A DNA stretch of 64,000 bases, from NCBI GenBank assembly GCA_030247725.1, contig JAOTRT010000007.1:62001-126000 (forward strand), read 5' to 3'. The translations under genes were made by a program, and so were the position numbers. Source of the DNA: Candidatus Nitricoxidireducens bremensis (GTDB taxonomy: Bacteria; Pseudomonadota; Gammaproteobacteria; Burkholderiales; Rhodocyclaceae). The notes beneath the pieces are model-generated. The model had not been told where the DNA came from, did not search any database, and worked only from the letters and a program-made list of their open reading frames with translations. The stretch's first letter is position 1. Every line of letters starts with the position of its first letter. Below are positions 9,457-20,849 of the stretch, piece after piece.

Positions 9457-9903
9457 TCAGAGCGGAACCATGGCGGCCAGCATCGTCAGCGTGCCCAAAC
9501 CGAGATTGACGACCACCAGTCGCCGAATGCGGTCGAGAACCGCTCCCCCGGCCTGCCATTCGCCCGCGTCGATCCTGGCCCGCAATTGCGGATAAAGACG
9601 CAGGTAGATCACGGCGAAAATCAACGCCATCGCCACGCCGATGCCCATCATGAGGTGTCGTCCCATCGTGCCGCCGGCAAAGCCGGAGATGGCAACCATG
9701 GCGAATCCCGATCCGAGTATTGCAATGACACTGACGGCAACGGCTGCGAAAAAGCGGCCGAGTACCGCCGTCATCAGCGGCAGCCGCTGGGGCGGCGGCA
9801 ACTGGAGTGTCGCCACCGGACGCAGACAGAAATGGGCGAAGAACATCCCGCCGATCCATACAATGACGCCCGCTAGATGGGCCAATAGCAGATAGCGCAT
9901 CAT
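9457..9903 (-). CDS. CopD-like four-helix membrane protein
   Basis: This 148-residue integral membrane protein has about four hydrophobic helices. It begins [20 protein letters not shown], with the His-9 and [10 protein letters not shown] pattern of the small CopD-like family; a second helix pair carries [20 protein letters not shown] and a final helix [16 protein letters not shown]. Larger CopD proteins take part in copper uptake, while these short ones are uncharacterised and may bind haem or metal through the histidines. Its first ATG overlaps the rnhB stop (ATGA), so translation is likely coupled. A start one codon later (9900) is equally possible. Confidence 0.7.
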   Translation of the reverse strand: MMRYLLLAHLAGVIVWIGGMFFAHFCLRPVATLQLPPPQRLPLMTAVLGRFFAAVAVSVIAILGSGFAMVAISGFAGGTMGRHLMMGIGVAMALIFAVIYLRLYPQLRARIDAGEWQAGGAVLDRIRRLVVVNLGLGTLTMLAAMVPL

Positions 9904-10469
9904 TGATTCCCCTTCAGTACCTGTCGGACGGGTGCAAAACTGGTTCGATGAAAGCTCGCCGCACCGAAACGCCGCAGGGCCTCCAGATGGACGGCGGTGC
10001 CATAGCCCTTGTGCCTGTCGAGCCCGTATTGCGGAGCGGTTTCATGAAGACGCAGCATTTCAGCATCCCGCGCGGTCTTGGCAAGAATCGAAGCAGCGGA
10101 TATTTCGGCGACCGTGGCATCGCCGCCGACAATCGCCCTGGCGGGTAGGTCCAGTTGCGGCAACCGGTTGCCATCCACCAGGACTTCTCCCGGCCGAACC
10201 GATAGGCCCGATACGGCCCGTTGCATGGCGAGCAAGGTCGCCTGGAGGATATTCAGCCGATCGATCTCCTCCACGGAGGCCGAGGCGATACACCAGGCCA
10301 CGGCATTCTCCTTGATTTCGACAGCCAGACGTTCGCGCCTGCTCTCGCTGAGTTTCTTTGAGTCGGCGAGGCCGACAACCGGCCTGGCGGCATCCAGAAT
10401 TACGGCAGCCGCGTAAACCGGCCCCGCCAAGGGACCGCGACCTGCCTCGTCGACGCCGCAGATAGTCAT
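9900..10469 (-). CDS. rnhB: Ribonuclease HII
   Basis: RNase HII cleaves RNA in RNA-DNA hybrids and removes single ribonucleotides from DNA. The 189-residue protein has the catalytic [20 protein letters not shown] motif at the N terminus (Asp7, Glu8), the [11 protein letters not shown] motif near 35-45, the VDGN motif near 98, and a C-terminal [13 protein letters not shown] segment. Length and motifs are standard. Its ATG overlaps the lpxB stop codon by four bases, as in many proteobacteria where rnhB closes the lpx cluster. Confidence 0.97.
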   Translation of the reverse strand: MTICGVDEAGRGPLAGPVYAAAVILDAARPVVGLADSKKLSESRRERLAVEIKENAVAWCIASASVEEIDRLNILQATLLAMQRAVSGLSVRPGEVLVDGNRLPQLDLPARAIVGGDATVAEISAASILAKTARDAEMLRLHETAPQYGLDRHKGYGTAVHLEALRRFGAASFHRTSFAPVRQVLKGNQ

Positions 10470-11611
10470 CGGGCGGCGATGTGGGAAAGAATGGCCTGCG
10501 CAGCCTTCTCGGCCGTTCCCTGGCGCAGGCGGCGGTGCATGGCGGTGAATTCATTTTCGATGCGCGCCCGTACGGGAGCATCGAGCATGAGATTGCCCAA
10601 TGCCTGGGCCAGGTTCTCGGCCGTGGCATCGTCCTGGAGAAACTCCGGCACGACGAAGCGGCCGGCCAAAATGTTGGGAAGTCCGACCCAGGGTTGATAG
10701 CGCATGCCCTTCATGAGACGCCACGACCAGGGCGACATGCGATAGGCAATGACCATGGGGGCCTTGAGCAGGGCGGCTTCCAATGTCGCCGTGCCGCTGG
10801 CGACGAGGGCACAGTTGCTGGCCGCCAAGGCATCCTGGGCGTGGCCAAACAACATCTTGATGGGGAGCTCCTGAGCACCAAGACGCCACAAGGCTTCTTC
10901 AAACTGGAGGCGGGTCTCCCGGGAAACCAAGGGCACGAGAAAGAGTGCGGCTGGGAAACGCGCATGCAGTATCTTAGCCGTCTCGATGAACAACTCGGCC
11001 ATGAAATGGAGTTCCGATTGCCGGCTGCCAGGCAGTAGGGCAAAGATGGGTTGGTCTTCCGGCAGTTCCAGGCGTATGCGTGCGGAAACCCGCACCGTAT
11101 CGACTGGCAGAACATCGGCGAGCGGGTGTCCCACATAAGTGACGGGAATGCCCTGACGTTCATATATCTCGGGCTCGAACGGGAACAGGGCGAGGATTTC
11201 GCTGACCGAGCGCCCTATCTTCTTCACCCTTCCTCCGCGCCAAGCCCAGACCGACGGGCTCACGTAATGGATGGATGGAATACCCCGGGCCTTGAGCTTG
11301 CGCTCGACCGTCAGATTGAAGTCCGGGGCATCGATGCCGATGAAGACGTCCGGACGTTTCGCCAGGAGACGTCCGATGAGCCGGCGACGGATGCCGGTGA
11401 TCTCGCGGTAATGCCTGAGCACTTCGACATAGCCGCGCACCGCAAGCTTCTCCGATGGCCACCAGGCATCGAATCCTTCGCGTTGCATCTTCGGGCCACC
11501 GATGCCGAAGAAGGTGGCATCCGGCAGACGCTCGCGGAGTGCCGGAATCAGGTGGGCGGCAAGAAGATCGCCGGAGGCCTCTCCTGCCACCATCGCGATG
11601 CGCACGGCCAT
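10466..11611 (-). CDS. lpxB: Lipid-A-disaccharide synthase
   Basis: LpxB joins UDP-2,3-diacylglucosamine and lipid X to make the lipid A disaccharide at the inner membrane. The 381-residue GT19 enzyme shows [20 protein letters not shown] at the N terminus, [14 protein letters not shown] near 34-47, IDAPDFNL near 93, the [10 protein letters not shown] motif near 121, [10 protein letters not shown] near 192 and [20 protein letters not shown] near 271. It sits between lpxA (5 bases upstream) and rnhB (4-base overlap). Confidence 0.97.
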   Translation of the reverse strand: MAVRIAMVAGEASGDLLAAHLIPALRERLPDATFFGIGGPKMQREGFDAWWPSEKLAVRGYVEVLRHYREITGIRRRLIGRLLAKRPDVFIGIDAPDFNLTVERKLKARGIPSIHYVSPSVWAWRGGRVKKIGRSVSEILALFPFEPEIYERQGIPVTYVGHPLADVLPVDTVRVSARIRLELPEDQPIFALLPGSRQSELHFMAELFIETAKILHARFPAALFLVPLVSRETRLQFEEALWRLGAQELPIKMLFGHAQDALAASNCALVASGTATLEAALLKAPMVIAYRMSPWSWRLMKGMRYQPWVGLPNILAGRFVVPEFLQDDATAENLAQALGNLMLDAPVRARIENEFTAMHRRLRQGTAEKAAQAILSHIAAR

Positions 11612-11616
11612 GGGGA

Positions 11617-12396
11617 TTACCGGACGATGCCCCGGCCGGGACGGGTAAGAAAATCGGCGAGGATCGACAGCTCGGGATGAGTCCGGACTTCCGCAGCAAT
11701 GGCGGCAGTGGCTTCCTCCAGCTTCAGGCCCGACTTATAGATGGTCTTGTAGGCACGGCGGATGGCGGCGATACCGTCGGCGGAGAAACCGCGCCGCTTC
11801 AATCCCTCGCTGTTGGTGCCATGGGGTTCGGCCGTGTTGCCGGCGGCAGTGACGTAAGGAGGCAAATCCTGCAGCAGGATGGTACCCATGGCAGTCATGC
11901 TGTGGGCCCCGATACGTACAAACTGATGCACCACGGTGAAGCCGCCGAGGATGGCCCAATCGCCCACATGGACATGGCCGGCAAGTTGGGCATTGTTGGC
12001 GAAGATCGTATGGTTGCCGACCTGGCAATCATGGGCCAGATGGACATAGGCCATGATCCAGTTGTCGTCGCCGAGGCGCGTAACCCCGGCATCCTGGGAC
12101 GTGCCGCAGTTGAAGGTGCAGAACTCGCGGATGGTGTTGCGATCGCCGATTTCCAGCCGGGTCGGCTCGCCTGCGTATTTCTTGTCCTGCGGCGCCGCAC
12201 CGATGGAACAGAACTGGAATATGCGGTTATCCGCTCCGATGCGGGTGTGTCCGTCGATGACCACATGGGGACCGACAACCGTATTGGCGCCGATCTCCAC
12301 GTTCGCACCGACGATGGAATAGGCGCCGATCGTCACTCCCTCGCCGATCCGGGCAGCCGGATCGACGAAGGCCGACGGATGTATCTCGATCGTCAT
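11617..12396 (-). CDS. lpxA: UDP-N-acetylglucosamine acyltransferase
   Basis: LpxA transfers 3-hydroxyacyl from acyl-ACP to UDP-GlcNAc, the first lipid A step. The 259-residue protein is an N-terminal left-handed beta helix of hexapeptide repeats ([20 protein letters not shown] onward), with the catalytic-histidine segment [15 protein letters not shown] near 115-129, then a helical C-terminal domain ([19 protein letters not shown]). The ATG at 12394-12396 overlaps the fabZ stop (ATGA), giving tight coupling. Confidence 0.97.
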   Translation of the reverse strand: MTIEIHPSAFVDPAARIGEGVTIGAYSIVGANVEIGANTVVGPHVVIDGHTRIGADNRIFQFCSIGAAPQDKKYAGEPTRLEIGDRNTIREFCTFNCGTSQDAGVTRLGDDNWIMAYVHLAHDCQVGNHTIFANNAQLAGHVHVGDWAILGGFTVVHQFVRIGAHSMTAMGTILLQDLPPYVTAAGNTAEPHGTNSEGLKRRGFSADGIAAIRRAYKTIYKSGLKLEEATAAIAAEVRTHPELSILADFLTRPGRGIVR

Positions 12397-12839
12397 TCGA
12401 TGGGCCGTACGGTGCACATGAGTTCGGCTTCGGCCGCCACCTGCCCATCGACCTTCGCCACTCCCTTGAACTTCCACAACCCGCGCTTGTTGGCGGTAAT
12501 CGACACTTCCATCATCAGTTGGTCGCCGGGGCTGACAGGCCGCTTGAAGCGGGCGGCGTCGATACCGACAAAGTAATAGACGGACTTGTCGTCCGGCTTC
12601 CCCCCCAGGGTCTTGAACGACAGGATGGCGGCGGTCTGCGCCATCGCCTCGATGATCAGGACGCCGGGCATAACCGGGTGGTGGGGATAATGACCGGGGA
12701 AGAAGGGCTCGTTGACGCTTACATTCTTGAGCGCCGTGATGCGCTCGCCGGGAACCACCTCCAGAACCCGATCCACCAGAAGGATCGGATAGCGGTGCGG
12801 CAGGTATTCGAGAATCTGGTGGATGTCCATCGCGGTCAT
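12393..12839 (-). CDS. fabZ: 3-hydroxyacyl-ACP dehydratase FabZ
   Basis: FabZ dehydrates 3-hydroxyacyl-ACP in fatty acid elongation and competes with LpxA/LpxD for the same substrate, which explains its place between lpxD and lpxA. The 148-residue hot-dog protein has the start [20 protein letters not shown], the active site [20 protein letters not shown] with the catalytic histidine, the glutamate in [11 protein letters not shown], and [17 protein letters not shown]. Length and motifs are typical. Confidence 0.97.
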   Translation of the reverse strand: MTAMDIHQILEYLPHRYPILLVDRVLEVVPGERITALKNVSVNEPFFPGHYPHHPVMPGVLIIEAMAQTAAILSFKTLGGKPDDKSVYYFVGIDAARFKRPVSPGDQLMMEVSITANKRGLWKFKGVAKVDGQVAAEAELMCTVRPIE

Positions 12840-12841
12840 GT

Positions 12842-13870
12842 CTAGCTTCCTTTTTCCAGCGCGGCGAGCCTCGCTTCGAGGGCGCGTATTTTATCGGCGA
12901 GCGAATCCAGATGGCGCAGATGGGCAAAATTTTTCAGCCAGGCATCGTGTTCCATGAAGGGGGCAGTCCCCGTGTAGTTCCCCGGCTTGCGGATGGACTT
13001 TGCCACCAGGGTTCCGGCCGAGACATTCACGCCATCGACAATCGTCAAGTGCCCGAGGATCACCGCCCCGCCGCCGATAGTACAGCGCCGGCCAATGACG
13101 GCGCTGCCGGCGATGCCGACGCAACCGGCCATGGCCGTATGTTCGCCGATGCGCACGTTGTGGCCGACCTGTATCTGATTATCGAGCTTGACACCGTTTC
13201 CGATCACCGTATCGGCCAGGGCGCCGCGATCTATCGTCGTTCCGGCGCCGATCTCGACGTCGTCGCCGATGACGACACGCCCGGTCTGGGGAATCTTCAC
13301 CCAGGCGCCGTCGCCATCACGGGCAAAACCGAATCCGTCCGAGCCGATGACGGCCCCGGAATGGATGATCGCGCGGGCACCGATCACGCATCCCGGATAC
13401 ACCGATACATTCGGAAAAAGCCGGGAATCCTCGCCGATTTCCGAGCCCTCTGCGATGGAGCAGTTGGCTTCGATGACGACGTTTTCACCGATCCGCGCTC
13501 CGCTGCCGATCCAGGCTCCCGGGCCGACCGAAACGCTGGCAGGCAACGTTGCCTCAACCACTGCGGAAGCATGAATGCCTGCAGCAGGCCGCGGCTGAGG
13601 GTTCAGCCACTGGGCAACGCGCGCAAAGTAGAGATAAGGCTGATCTGTGATGATCGCCGCTACAGGACAAGCATCTGCGGCATCGGCACCGAGGATGACA
13701 CCGCCGGCCCGTGTATGCGCAAGCTGCACCCGATATTTCGGGTTGGAGAGAAATGCCAGCTGATGGGAGTCCGCATCCTCCAGCGTCGCCAGGCCGTCGA
13801 TACGGGTGCTACCGATGCCGACGAGAGTGCCGCCAAAACGCGCGACAATCTCGTCGAGAGTGACTTGCAC
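12842..13870 (-). CDS. lpxD: UDP-3-O-(3-hydroxyacyl)glucosamine N-acyltransferase
   Basis: LpxD adds the second hydroxyacyl chain in lipid A synthesis. The 342-residue protein has the N-terminal uridine-binding domain ([34 protein letters not shown]) followed by many hexapeptide repeats forming a beta helix ([20 protein letters not shown] near 173-192, [20 protein letters not shown] near 236-255) and a C-terminal helix. The start codon is GTG at 13868-13870. It ends two bases before fabZ. Confidence 0.96.
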   Translation of the reverse strand: MQVTLDEIVARFGGTLVGIGSTRIDGLATLEDADSHQLAFLSNPKYRVQLAHTRAGGVILGADAADACPVAAIITDQPYLYFARVAQWLNPQPRPAAGIHASAVVEATLPASVSVGPGAWIGSGARIGENVVIEANCSIAEGSEIGEDSRLFPNVSVYPGCVIGARAIIHSGAVIGSDGFGFARDGDGAWVKIPQTGRVVIGDDVEIGAGTTIDRGALADTVIGNGVKLDNQIQVGHNVRIGEHTAMAGCVGIAGSAVIGRRCTIGGGAVILGHLTIVDGVNVSAGTLVAKSIRKPGNYTGTAPFMEHDAWLKNFAHLRHLDSLADKIRALEARLAALEKGS

Positions 13871-13884
13871 AGGCGAAACCGAGG

Positions 13885-14382
13885 CTATTTCGTCCCGTCC
13901 CCGAGGGACTTGATCACCTTCTCGGTGATGTCGATCTTCGGGCTGGCGTATACGACTTCCTGGACGATCAGATCGAACTTCTCGGCCTCGGCCACCTGCT
14001 TGATGATCTTGTTCACCCGTTCGTAAATGGCCGCCATTTCCTCGTTCTGGCGAAGATTCAGGTCTTCGCGGAATTCGCGCTGCTTGCGTTGGAAGTCGCG
14101 ACTGAGCTCATTGAATTCCCGCTCCTTGTTGCGTCGCTCGGTCTCGGCCATGGTCGGCGCATTCTTTTCCAGGCCCTCCTGCATCGTCTGCAGTTGCTTG
14201 GCGAGACGGGACAAGTCCTGGTCGCGCTTCTCGAATTCCTTTTCGAGCTTCTTCTTCGCCTTTACCGCCTGCGGCGAGTCGTTGATGACGCGTTGCGCAT
14301 TGACGAATCCGATCCTGACTTCGGCCTGAGCCGACATCGCCAGACCAAGGAACAACACTGCAGCAAGTCCTTTCTTCAACAT
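13885..14382 (-). CDS. skp: Periplasmic chaperone Skp/OmpH
   Basis: Skp holds unfolded outer-membrane proteins in the periplasm before BamA inserts them. The 165-residue protein starts with a signal peptide ([20 protein letters not shown]) and then [19 protein letters not shown], followed by a long charged coiled-coil region (about 45-140) and the C-terminal strand [20 protein letters not shown]. The ATG at 14382 was chosen because AAAGGT/GGGGA lies just upstream; a TTG at 14394 would add four residues. The gene directly follows bamA, its functional partner. Confidence 0.93.
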   Translation of the reverse strand: MLKKGLAAVLFLGLAMSAQAEVRIGFVNAQRVINDSPQAVKAKKKLEKEFEKRDQDLSRLAKQLQTMQEGLEKNAPTMAETERRNKEREFNELSRDFQRKQREFREDLNLRQNEEMAAIYERVNKIIKQVAEAEKFDLIVQEVVYASPKIDITEKVIKSLGDGTK

Positions 14383-14400
14383 ACCTTTCCCCAAGTCAGA

Positions 14401-16683
14401 TCAAAACGCGGAACCCATCGTGAACTGCACCACCTGCTTCCTGTCGCCTTCCTTCGCATTCAAGGCCTTAGCAAAGCTGAAGCGCAAAGGCCCGAACGGC
14501 GATGCCCAGTTGGCTGCCAAACCTGCGCTGTAGCGCATATCGCTAAGTTTGATTTTGTCGCCTGTGCCCCAAACCTGACCAGCGTCCACAAAGGCGCCCA
14601 ACCGGACGGACTTGTCCTTCCCCAGGCCGGGCATGCGGAACAGATACTCGGCCGTACCGGTGAGTTTCTTGGCACCGCCAAGGCGGGCCGTCGTGGCGGC
14701 ATCCACCGGCCCAAGTGAAGATGCCTCATAACCCCGCACAGAGCCGATACCGCCCGCATAGAAGTTCTTCATGAACGGCAAGGTGACGCCACCGTAACCG
14801 GAGGCCAGGCCCAGTTCCCCGCCAAACTTCAGGGTCTGGTCCTTGGAGAAGGGCTGGTATTGGTAATGGCTGAACGTGGCCTTGACATATTTGAGCGCCT
14901 GCCCCCCCACCGGCATACCCACTTCGCCGGTAGTTCCGGTCAAAGCGCCCTTCATCGGATAAATAAAACTGTCGATGGTGTTGCGTCCCCATCCCCCGGT
15001 CAGAAGGACGGAATTCATCCTTGCCCCGAAGGAATTCACGAAATCGATCCACCGCTGGGGGCTGTAGGTCGAAACCGTGGTCTTGGTGGTATCGACCGAG
15101 GCACCGAAGCGCACGTACTCATCGTCGCTCAGGGGCATGCCGTAACGGACACCGGCCCCCCAGGACGAGGCATCGAAACGGCCGATGGCAAGGCCGGCGG
15201 TATCCGTCGTCCGCCGATAGACATCAAAGCCCCGGGAAATGCCGTCGATCGTGTAATAGGGGTCGGTATATGAGAACGCGTAGGTCTTGTAGTACTTGCT
15301 GGTATTGACCTGGACGCCGACCGTCTTGCCGCTGCCAAACAGGTTGTCCTGCTGAATGGAGCCGCTCAGAGTGATCTTGTCCGTGGTCGAGTAGCCGGCA
15401 CCGATCATGACGTTGCCCGTCGCCTTTTCCTTGACGTTGACATTCACGTCGACCTGATCCGTCGTTCCGGGAACGGCCGGGGTCTCTACTGTCACTTCCT
15501 CAAAATAGCCGAGCCGGTCGATGCGCGTGCGGGACTTGTTGATCTTGTCGCCTTCGTACCACGCTCCCTCGGCCTGACGCAGTTCACGCCTGACCACTTC
15601 ATCCCGGGTCTTGGTATTTCCGGTGACATTGACGCGACGTACGTTCACCCGGCGACCCGGATCGACGAACACCGTGAAAGCGACCTCGCGCTTCTCCTTG
15701 TCGAGTTCGGGCGCTGCATTTACGTTGGCGAACGCGAATCCGTCATTCCCAAGGCGATCGCTGATCGCCTTGGTGGATTCCGTCATCTTCTCCCGGGAAT
15801 AGATGTCACCGGGCTTGACGGCGACAAGCTTGCGCAACTGATCTTCGGGAACCGCAATGTCCCCGACCACTTTCACGGATGAAACGGAATATCGCTCCCC
15901 CTCGGAAACATTCACCGTGATATAGATGTCCTGCTTATCCGGCGAAATCGAAACCTGGGTCGAATCGACGGTGAATTCTAGGTAGCCCCTGTCCAGATAG
16001 AAGGATCTCAAGGCTTCCAGGTCACCCGACAATTTCTGTTTGGAGTACTGGTCGTTCTTCGTATACCAGGTCAGCCAGTTCGGTGTCCGCAGGGCGAAGT
16101 TGTCCAGCAGATCCTCTTCCTTGAAGGCACTGGCTCCGACAATGTTGATCTGCCGAATTTTGGCGATATCACCTTCGTTCACGGCAAAGTTGATACCCAC
16201 CCGGTTGCGTTCCAGCGGCGTCACCGTCGTCGTGATCTGAACCGCGTAGTAGCCCAGGGACAAGTACTGACGCTTCATCTCCTGTTCCGCACGCTCCACC
16301 AGGGCCCGGTCGAATATCCGCGACTCGGCGATCCCGACTTCCTTGAGTCCCTTCAGAACGTCTTCCTTCTTGACAGTCTTGAGGCCGACCAGGTCGATGG
16401 CGGCAATCGCGGGGCGCTCTTCCAGCACCACCACGAGCACGTCTCCTTCGATCTCCAGGCGAACGTCCTTGAAGAAGCCTGTCGAGAAAAGCGCCTTGAT
16501 GGCCTGGGCGGCGGTTTCGTCCGTCAGTTTGTCGCCGACCCGCACCGGCAGATAGCTGAATACCGTACCAGCTTCCGTGCGCTGAATTCCCTCTACGCGG
16601 ATGTCTTTGACGACGAACGGATCAAAGGCCGCAGCCGATGTGGCAAATAAAACGCCAATCAGGCCATGAATAATTTTCTTCAT
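14401..16683 (-). CDS. bamA: Outer membrane protein assembly factor BamA
   Basis: BamA is the essential Omp85 insertase of the outer membrane. The 760-residue precursor has a signal peptide (residues 1-19, ending AAAFDP), five POTRA domains (about 22-420; the first starts FVVKDIRVEGIQRTEAGTVF) and a C-terminal 16-strand barrel. The barrel includes GGIGSVRGYEASSLGP, the loop-6 RGY/F signature, and it ends KQVVQFTMGSAF with the terminal phenylalanine of the beta signal. It is flanked by rseP upstream and skp downstream, the standard envelope-biogenesis order. Confidence 0.98.
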   Translation of the reverse strand: MKKIIHGLIGVLFATSAAAFDPFVVKDIRVEGIQRTEAGTVFSYLPVRVGDKLTDETAAQAIKALFSTGFFKDVRLEIEGDVLVVVLEERPAIAAIDLVGLKTVKKEDVLKGLKEVGIAESRIFDRALVERAEQEMKRQYLSLGYYAVQITTTVTPLERNRVGINFAVNEGDIAKIRQINIVGASAFKEEDLLDNFALRTPNWLTWYTKNDQYSKQKLSGDLEALRSFYLDRGYLEFTVDSTQVSISPDKQDIYITVNVSEGERYSVSSVKVVGDIAVPEDQLRKLVAVKPGDIYSREKMTESTKAISDRLGNDGFAFANVNAAPELDKEKREVAFTVFVDPGRRVNVRRVNVTGNTKTRDEVVRRELRQAEGAWYEGDKINKSRTRIDRLGYFEEVTVETPAVPGTTDQVDVNVNVKEKATGNVMIGAGYSTTDKITLSGSIQQDNLFGSGKTVGVQVNTSKYYKTYAFSYTDPYYTIDGISRGFDVYRRTTDTAGLAIGRFDASSWGAGVRYGMPLSDDEYVRFGASVDTTKTTVSTYSPQRWIDFVNSFGARMNSVLLTGGWGRNTIDSFIYPMKGALTGTTGEVGMPVGGQALKYVKATFSHYQYQPFSKDQTLKFGGELGLASGYGGVTLPFMKNFYAGGIGSVRGYEASSLGPVDAATTARLGGAKKLTGTAEYLFRMPGLGKDKSVRLGAFVDAGQVWGTGDKIKLSDMRYSAGLAANWASPFGPLRFSFAKALNAKEGDRKQVVQFTMGSAF

Positions 16684-16686
16684 TGT

Positions 16687-18060
16687 TCAGCCGGAGACGA
16701 GACGATTGATGTCGTTATAAAAGGCGAAGGCCATGAGCAACGCCAACATTGCCAGTCCGATCTGCTGACCGATTTCCATGGAGCGTTCGGACAAGGGGCC
16801 GCCTTTAACGAATTCGATCAGATGATACAACAAATGCCCCCCATCCAGAATTGGAATAGGAAGGAGGTTCAGAACTCCCAAACTGATGCTGATGAGCGCC
16901 AGAAACTTGAGGTAGTGGGCGACACCCATACGGGCCGATTGCCCCGCGTAGTCGGCAATCGTAACGGGGCCGGAGACATTCTTCCATGACAATTCCCCCG
17001 CGACCATGCGCCCGATCATCCGCAGGGTAAACACGGAGGTATCCCAGGTCTGGCTGACAGCGCGATGAAGCGCCTCCAGAGGACCCAGGCGCACCAGGGT
17101 AAACAATTTTGCATGGGCCTCCCGGTCATCGTAAGCGGCGATGCCGAGGCGACCGATCTTACGCCCGGCATCCTCCACCAACCGGGGAGTAGCCTCGATC
17201 GAATAGGTGGCACCCTCCCGTTCGATCTCGAAGCTCATTGCACGTCCGGGGGACTGTCGAATTGCCTGGGCCAATTCGGTCCATGTGGTGATCGGATGAG
17301 CATCCACCGCCAGGATAAGGTCACCGTTCCTGATACCGGCGGCATCGGCCGGACTTCCTGCCGCCACACTGCCGACCATCGGTTTGAGCTTCGGGCGGAA
17401 GACCGTGAGTCCAACTTCCTTCGCCAGATCGCCCTCGAAGGTCTTTTCGCCCAAGCCACTGAGATCCAGGGAGCGGAAGGCCAGTTCGCCTCTGGGATTA
17501 AGCACTTCAAGGACCGCCGTCTCCCCGTCTGCGGCGCGCTGCAGCAGTTCCCAGCGAAGTTCCTGCCAAGTGGCTATCCGGTGCCCCGAGACGGCCGTTA
17601 CCGTCTCCTCGGCTTCCACACCGGCATTGGCCGCAAGACTCTGGAGAACCGGAGGCCCCAGGACGGGCCGTAATTCCTCCGTACCCTGCAAATAGACGAC
17701 CCAATAAAGCAGGACAGCCAGGGCGAGATTGGCGAAGGGCCCCGCCGCCACAATCAGCGATCTGCGCGCCACCGTCTGGCGGTTGAAGGACCGCGCCAGT
17801 TCCTCCTCGGCAACCGGTCCCTCCCGTTCGTCGAGCATCTTGACGTAGCCGCCGAGAGGAAAGGCCGCCAGGACCCATTCCGTCCCGTCCCGCCCCCCTT
17901 TGCGGCAAAGCAGCGGCCTGCCGAATCCCACTGAAAAACGCAGCACCTTGACGCCGCAGAGTCGCGCCGCCCCATAGTGGCCGAACTCATGGACGACGAT
18001 CAGAATGCCCAGCGCCAGCGCGAAGGCGCCGAGATACCACAGATAGCCGGTGATGGTCAT
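16687..18060 (-). CDS. rseP: RIP metalloprotease RseP
   Basis: RseP is an inner-membrane site-2 protease that cleaves anti-sigma factors (sigmaE pathway) and remnant signal peptides. The 457-residue protein has the zinc motif in [16 protein letters not shown] near 22-37, two PDZ domains between about 125 and 300 ([20 protein letters not shown] is the second), and the C-terminal [18 protein letters not shown] motif near 404. The start ATG overlaps the dxr stop (ATGA). The bamA gene follows after 3 bases. Confidence 0.97.
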   Translation of the reverse strand: MTITGYLWYLGAFALALGILIVVHEFGHYGAARLCGVKVLRFSVGFGRPLLCRKGGRDGTEWVLAAFPLGGYVKMLDEREGPVAEEELARSFNRQTVARRSLIVAAGPFANLALAVLLYWVVYLQGTEELRPVLGPPVLQSLAANAGVEAEETVTAVSGHRIATWQELRWELLQRAADGETAVLEVLNPRGELAFRSLDLSGLGEKTFEGDLAKEVGLTVFRPKLKPMVGSVAAGSPADAAGIRNGDLILAVDAHPITTWTELAQAIRQSPGRAMSFEIEREGATYSIEATPRLVEDAGRKIGRLGIAAYDDREAHAKLFTLVRLGPLEALHRAVSQTWDTSVFTLRMIGRMVAGELSWKNVSGPVTIADYAGQSARMGVAHYLKFLALISISLGVLNLLPIPILDGGHLLYHLIEFVKGGPLSERSMEIGQQIGLAMLALLMAFAFYNDINRLVSG

Positions 18061-19241
18061 GGACCGTTGGCGACGGCCGTTGCCGCTGCCGCCCGCCCCG
18101 CCGCATCCGCAGCGAGGACTGCCGCCAGATCCGGGACGGCCGTCTGCGGTACCGTTGCCAGGACCGTCTCGATGACAGGGCCGATCCGGTCGAACCGAAG
18201 ACGGCCGGCCAGAAATGCTTCGACGGCGATCTCGTTGGCGGCATTCAACACCGCCGGCGCGTTGCCGCCTGCCCGCAACGCCTGGTAAGCCAGACCGAGA
18301 CAGGGAAAGCGCTCCAGATCGGGCCGCTCGAAAGTCAGTTGGGCCACCTGGAACAAGTCCAGCGACGCGACGCCGGCCTCGATCCTCTCCGGATATGCCA
18401 GGGCGTGGGCAATGGGGGTGCGCATGTCGGGATTACCCAACTGGGCCAACACCGAGCCATCCACGTACTCGACCATGGAATGGATCACGCTTTGCGGATG
18501 AATCACGACATCGATCTTGTCCGCCGCTGCACTGAAAAGCCAATGGGCTTCGATGACCTCAAGCCCCTTGTTCATCATGGTGGCCGAGTCCACCGAAATC
18601 TTTCGCCCCATCACCCAGTTGGGATGAGCACAGGCCTGGGCCGGCGTCACGGCGGAAAACTGATCCAGCGGCAGGGTCCGGAACGGTCCGCCCGATGCCG
18701 TCAGCAAGATGCGACGGACTCCGCAGCCAGCCAGGTCGCCGCCGAAAGTGGCCGGCAAAGACTGGAAGACGGCATTGTGTTCGCTGTCTATCGGCAGGAT
18801 GACCGCCCCCGCCTTGCGGGCTTCGGCCATGAAGACCTCGCCGGCCATGACCAGGGCCTCCTTGTTGGCCAGCAGCAGACGCTTTCCCGCCCGCGCGGCG
18901 GCAATGGCGGGACGCAGGCCGGCAGCACCGACAATGGCCGCCATGACCGCATCCACCTCCGGCAATGCGGCAACCGTCTCCAGCGCCTCCGGCCCGGACA
19001 GCACTTCCGTCGCCACACCGGCCGCGCGTAGACGATTCGTCAAGACCGGCACATCTTCCACCTTGCCGACAACGGCAAACCGGGGGCGATGGCGTATGCA
19101 CTGTTCTGCCAAGACGTCGATGCGACTATGCCCTGTCAGTGCCAGCACTTCGTAGCGCTCCGGATGACGCCCGACGACGTCGAGGGTGCTTACGCCGATG
19201 GAGCCGGTGGCGCCGAGAACCGTCAGTCGCTGCCGTGTCAC
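18057..19241 (-). CDS. dxr: 1-deoxy-D-xylulose 5-phosphate reductoisomerase
   Basis: DXR makes methylerythritol phosphate, the first committed step of the MEP isoprenoid pathway, feeding UppS two genes upstream. The 394-residue protein has the NADPH-binding [18 protein letters not shown] at the N terminus, [14 protein letters not shown] near 125-140, the metal/substrate motif [14 protein letters not shown] near 147-160, and [15 protein letters not shown] near 219. The start is GTG at 19239-19241, preceded by TTGGAG and overlapping the cdsA stop (GTGA). Confidence 0.96.
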   Translation of the reverse strand: MTRQRLTVLGATGSIGVSTLDVVGRHPERYEVLALTGHSRIDVLAEQCIRHRPRFAVVGKVEDVPVLTNRLRAAGVATEVLSGPEALETVAALPEVDAVMAAIVGAAGLRPAIAAARAGKRLLLANKEALVMAGEVFMAEARKAGAVILPIDSEHNAVFQSLPATFGGDLAGCGVRRILLTASGGPFRTLPLDQFSAVTPAQACAHPNWVMGRKISVDSATMMNKGLEVIEAHWLFSAAADKIDVVIHPQSVIHSMVEYVDGSVLAQLGNPDMRTPIAHALAYPERIEAGVASLDLFQVAQLTFERPDLERFPCLGLAYQALRAGGNAPAVLNAANEIAVEAFLAGRLRFDRIGPVIETVLATVPQTAVPDLAAVLAADAAGRAAAATAVANGP

Positions 19242-20032
19242 TGTCCACTCCAATGCAAGATCAACGCTGCCGCAGGGAGCAAGGATAACTGGCTGTCGAT
19301 GCGGTCCAGCACGCCGCCGTGGCCCGGCAGCAAATTGCTGCTGTCCTTGATTCCGGCCTGACGCTTCATAAGGGACTCGAAAAGATCGCCGATGATCGTC
19401 AATCCTGTCAGCGGCAACAGTGCGAGAAGCCCCAGAATCAGCGGTATTCCCGTCAGACCAACGACAAAGGCCACGGCCATTCCATAGACCAATACGCCGA
19501 CAATAGCCCCCCCTACTCCCTCCCAGGTCTTGCCGGGACTGATGCTGGGAGCCAGCTTGCGACGGCCGAAGGCACGTCCCGTGAAGTAAGCCGCGATGTC
19601 CGCAACCCAGGCGAGGGCCATGACACCGACGAGAATCCATGGACCGCGCGCATGAAGGGCCGCCATGGCCGCCCAGGTCGGCACCAGGAGCATTACACCG
19701 ACCGCATAGCCGACGAAGTCGTTCTCGGCGAAAGACCATTTGTAACGCAACCACAAGGGTGCCAGCACCAGCCAGAAGACGGTGGCGGCGCCCCATAGCA
19801 TCAGGAAGGCAGTATCGCCGGCAACAAAACTCTGCCAGCAGAACAGCAGCACGACGCCGCCGAACATGAAGCGCGCAGGCTGATCGATGCGCATCAGCCC
19901 GGCCCACTCCCAGGCGGCAGTGGCGGCCACGAGCGCGAAGACGACGGTTGCCGCCAAGTGCGGCAGAAGGAACAGAACGCCCAGCAGGCCTGCGGCCAGA
20001 AGCAGCGCCGTGACGACCCGCGCCTTAAGCAT
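19238..20032 (-). CDS. cdsA: Phosphatidate cytidylyltransferase
   Basis: CdsA makes CDP-diacylglycerol for phospholipid synthesis in the inner membrane. The 264-residue protein is highly hydrophobic (about seven to eight helices). It carries [20 protein letters not shown] near 140-160 and the signature [20 protein letters not shown] followed by GVLDRIDS near 218-246. It overlaps the uppS 3' end by 8 bases. Confidence 0.96.
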   Translation of the reverse strand: MLKARVVTALLLAAGLLGVLFLLPHLAATVVFALVAATAAWEWAGLMRIDQPARFMFGGVVLLFCWQSFVAGDTAFLMLWGAATVFWLVLAPLWLRYKWSFAENDFVGYAVGVMLLVPTWAAMAALHARGPWILVGVMALAWVADIAAYFTGRAFGRRKLAPSISPGKTWEGVGGAIVGVLVYGMAVAFVVGLTGIPLILGLLALLPLTGLTIIGDLFESLMKRQAGIKDSSNLLPGHGGVLDRIDSQLSLLPAAALILHWSGQ

Positions 20033-20828
20033 TCTGATCTTGCGGAACCGGATCGGCGAGGGACACGCGAGGCTCGCGACCGGCGGTCAATTGCTCGCTG
20101 GTCCGCCCGAAGCGCCGCTCGCGCTGGCGGAAGGAGGCGATGGCTTCGTCCAGCGCCGCGGCATCGAACTCCGGCCAAAGCCGGTCGGTGAAGAAAAACT
20201 CGGCGTAGGCAAGTTGCCAGAGAAGAAAATTGCTGATGCGCTGCTCGCCGCCGGTGCGGATGAAAAGATCGGGCTCGGGAGCATAGGCCATGGCGAGGTA
20301 GGGCGCCAGATCCTCTTCCCTATAGTCGCCGGCCTTTTCCGGTCTGGCCTGGACGAGGCGATTGACGGCCTGAAGGATGTCCCAGCGCCCGCCGTAATTG
20401 GCAGCGATGGTCAGGGTCAGGCGCGAATTCTCCGCCGTACGAGCCTCGCCTTCGGCGATCAGGGTACGCAGGCGGGGTTCGAAGGGCGACAGATCGCCCA
20501 CCACCTTGAGCCGCACGCCGTTGGCGTGGAGTCGGTCGATTTCGTCGTTGAGGGCGGAAACGAACAGGTTCATGAGGAAGGAAACTTCCTCGGGCGGACG
20601 GCGCCAGTTCTCGGAACTGAAGGCGAAGACCGTCAGGTAGCGGATGCCGCGGGCCACGCAGGCCTTGATGACCGTGCGCAAGGTCTCGACGCCGCGCTTG
20701 TGGCCGGCGACGCGGGGCATGAAACGCTTGCGCGCCCAGCGGCCGTTGCCGTCCATGATGATGGCGACGTGTTGCGGCACATCACCGGATTCCGGTATCG
20801 CCTGGGTCGAACTGGTAAAAATGGCCAC
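20025..20828 (-). CDS. uppS: Isoprenyl transferase (undecaprenyl diphosphate synthase)
   Basis: This enzyme builds C55 undecaprenyl diphosphate, the lipid carrier for peptidoglycan and O-antigen. The 267-residue cis-prenyltransferase has [20 protein letters not shown] near 20-39 with the catalytic aspartate, [15 protein letters not shown] near 69-83, and the C-terminal [20 protein letters not shown] near 194-213. The start codon is GTG at 20826-20828 with CGGAG upstream; no ATG fits better. The last 25 residues after [10 protein letters not shown] are variable. Confidence 0.96.
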   Translation of the reverse strand: MAIFTSSTQAIPESGDVPQHVAIIMDGNGRWARKRFMPRVAGHKRGVETLRTVIKACVARGIRYLTVFAFSSENWRRPPEEVSFLMNLFVSALNDEIDRLHANGVRLKVVGDLSPFEPRLRTLIAEGEARTAENSRLTLTIAANYGGRWDILQAVNRLVQARPEKAGDYREEDLAPYLAMAYAPEPDLFIRTGGEQRISNFLLWQLAYAEFFFTDRLWPEFDAAALDEAIASFRQRERRFGRTSEQLTAGREPRVSLADPVPQDQNA

Positions 20829-20849
20829 GGCTCCGGGCTCCCTGCGGCC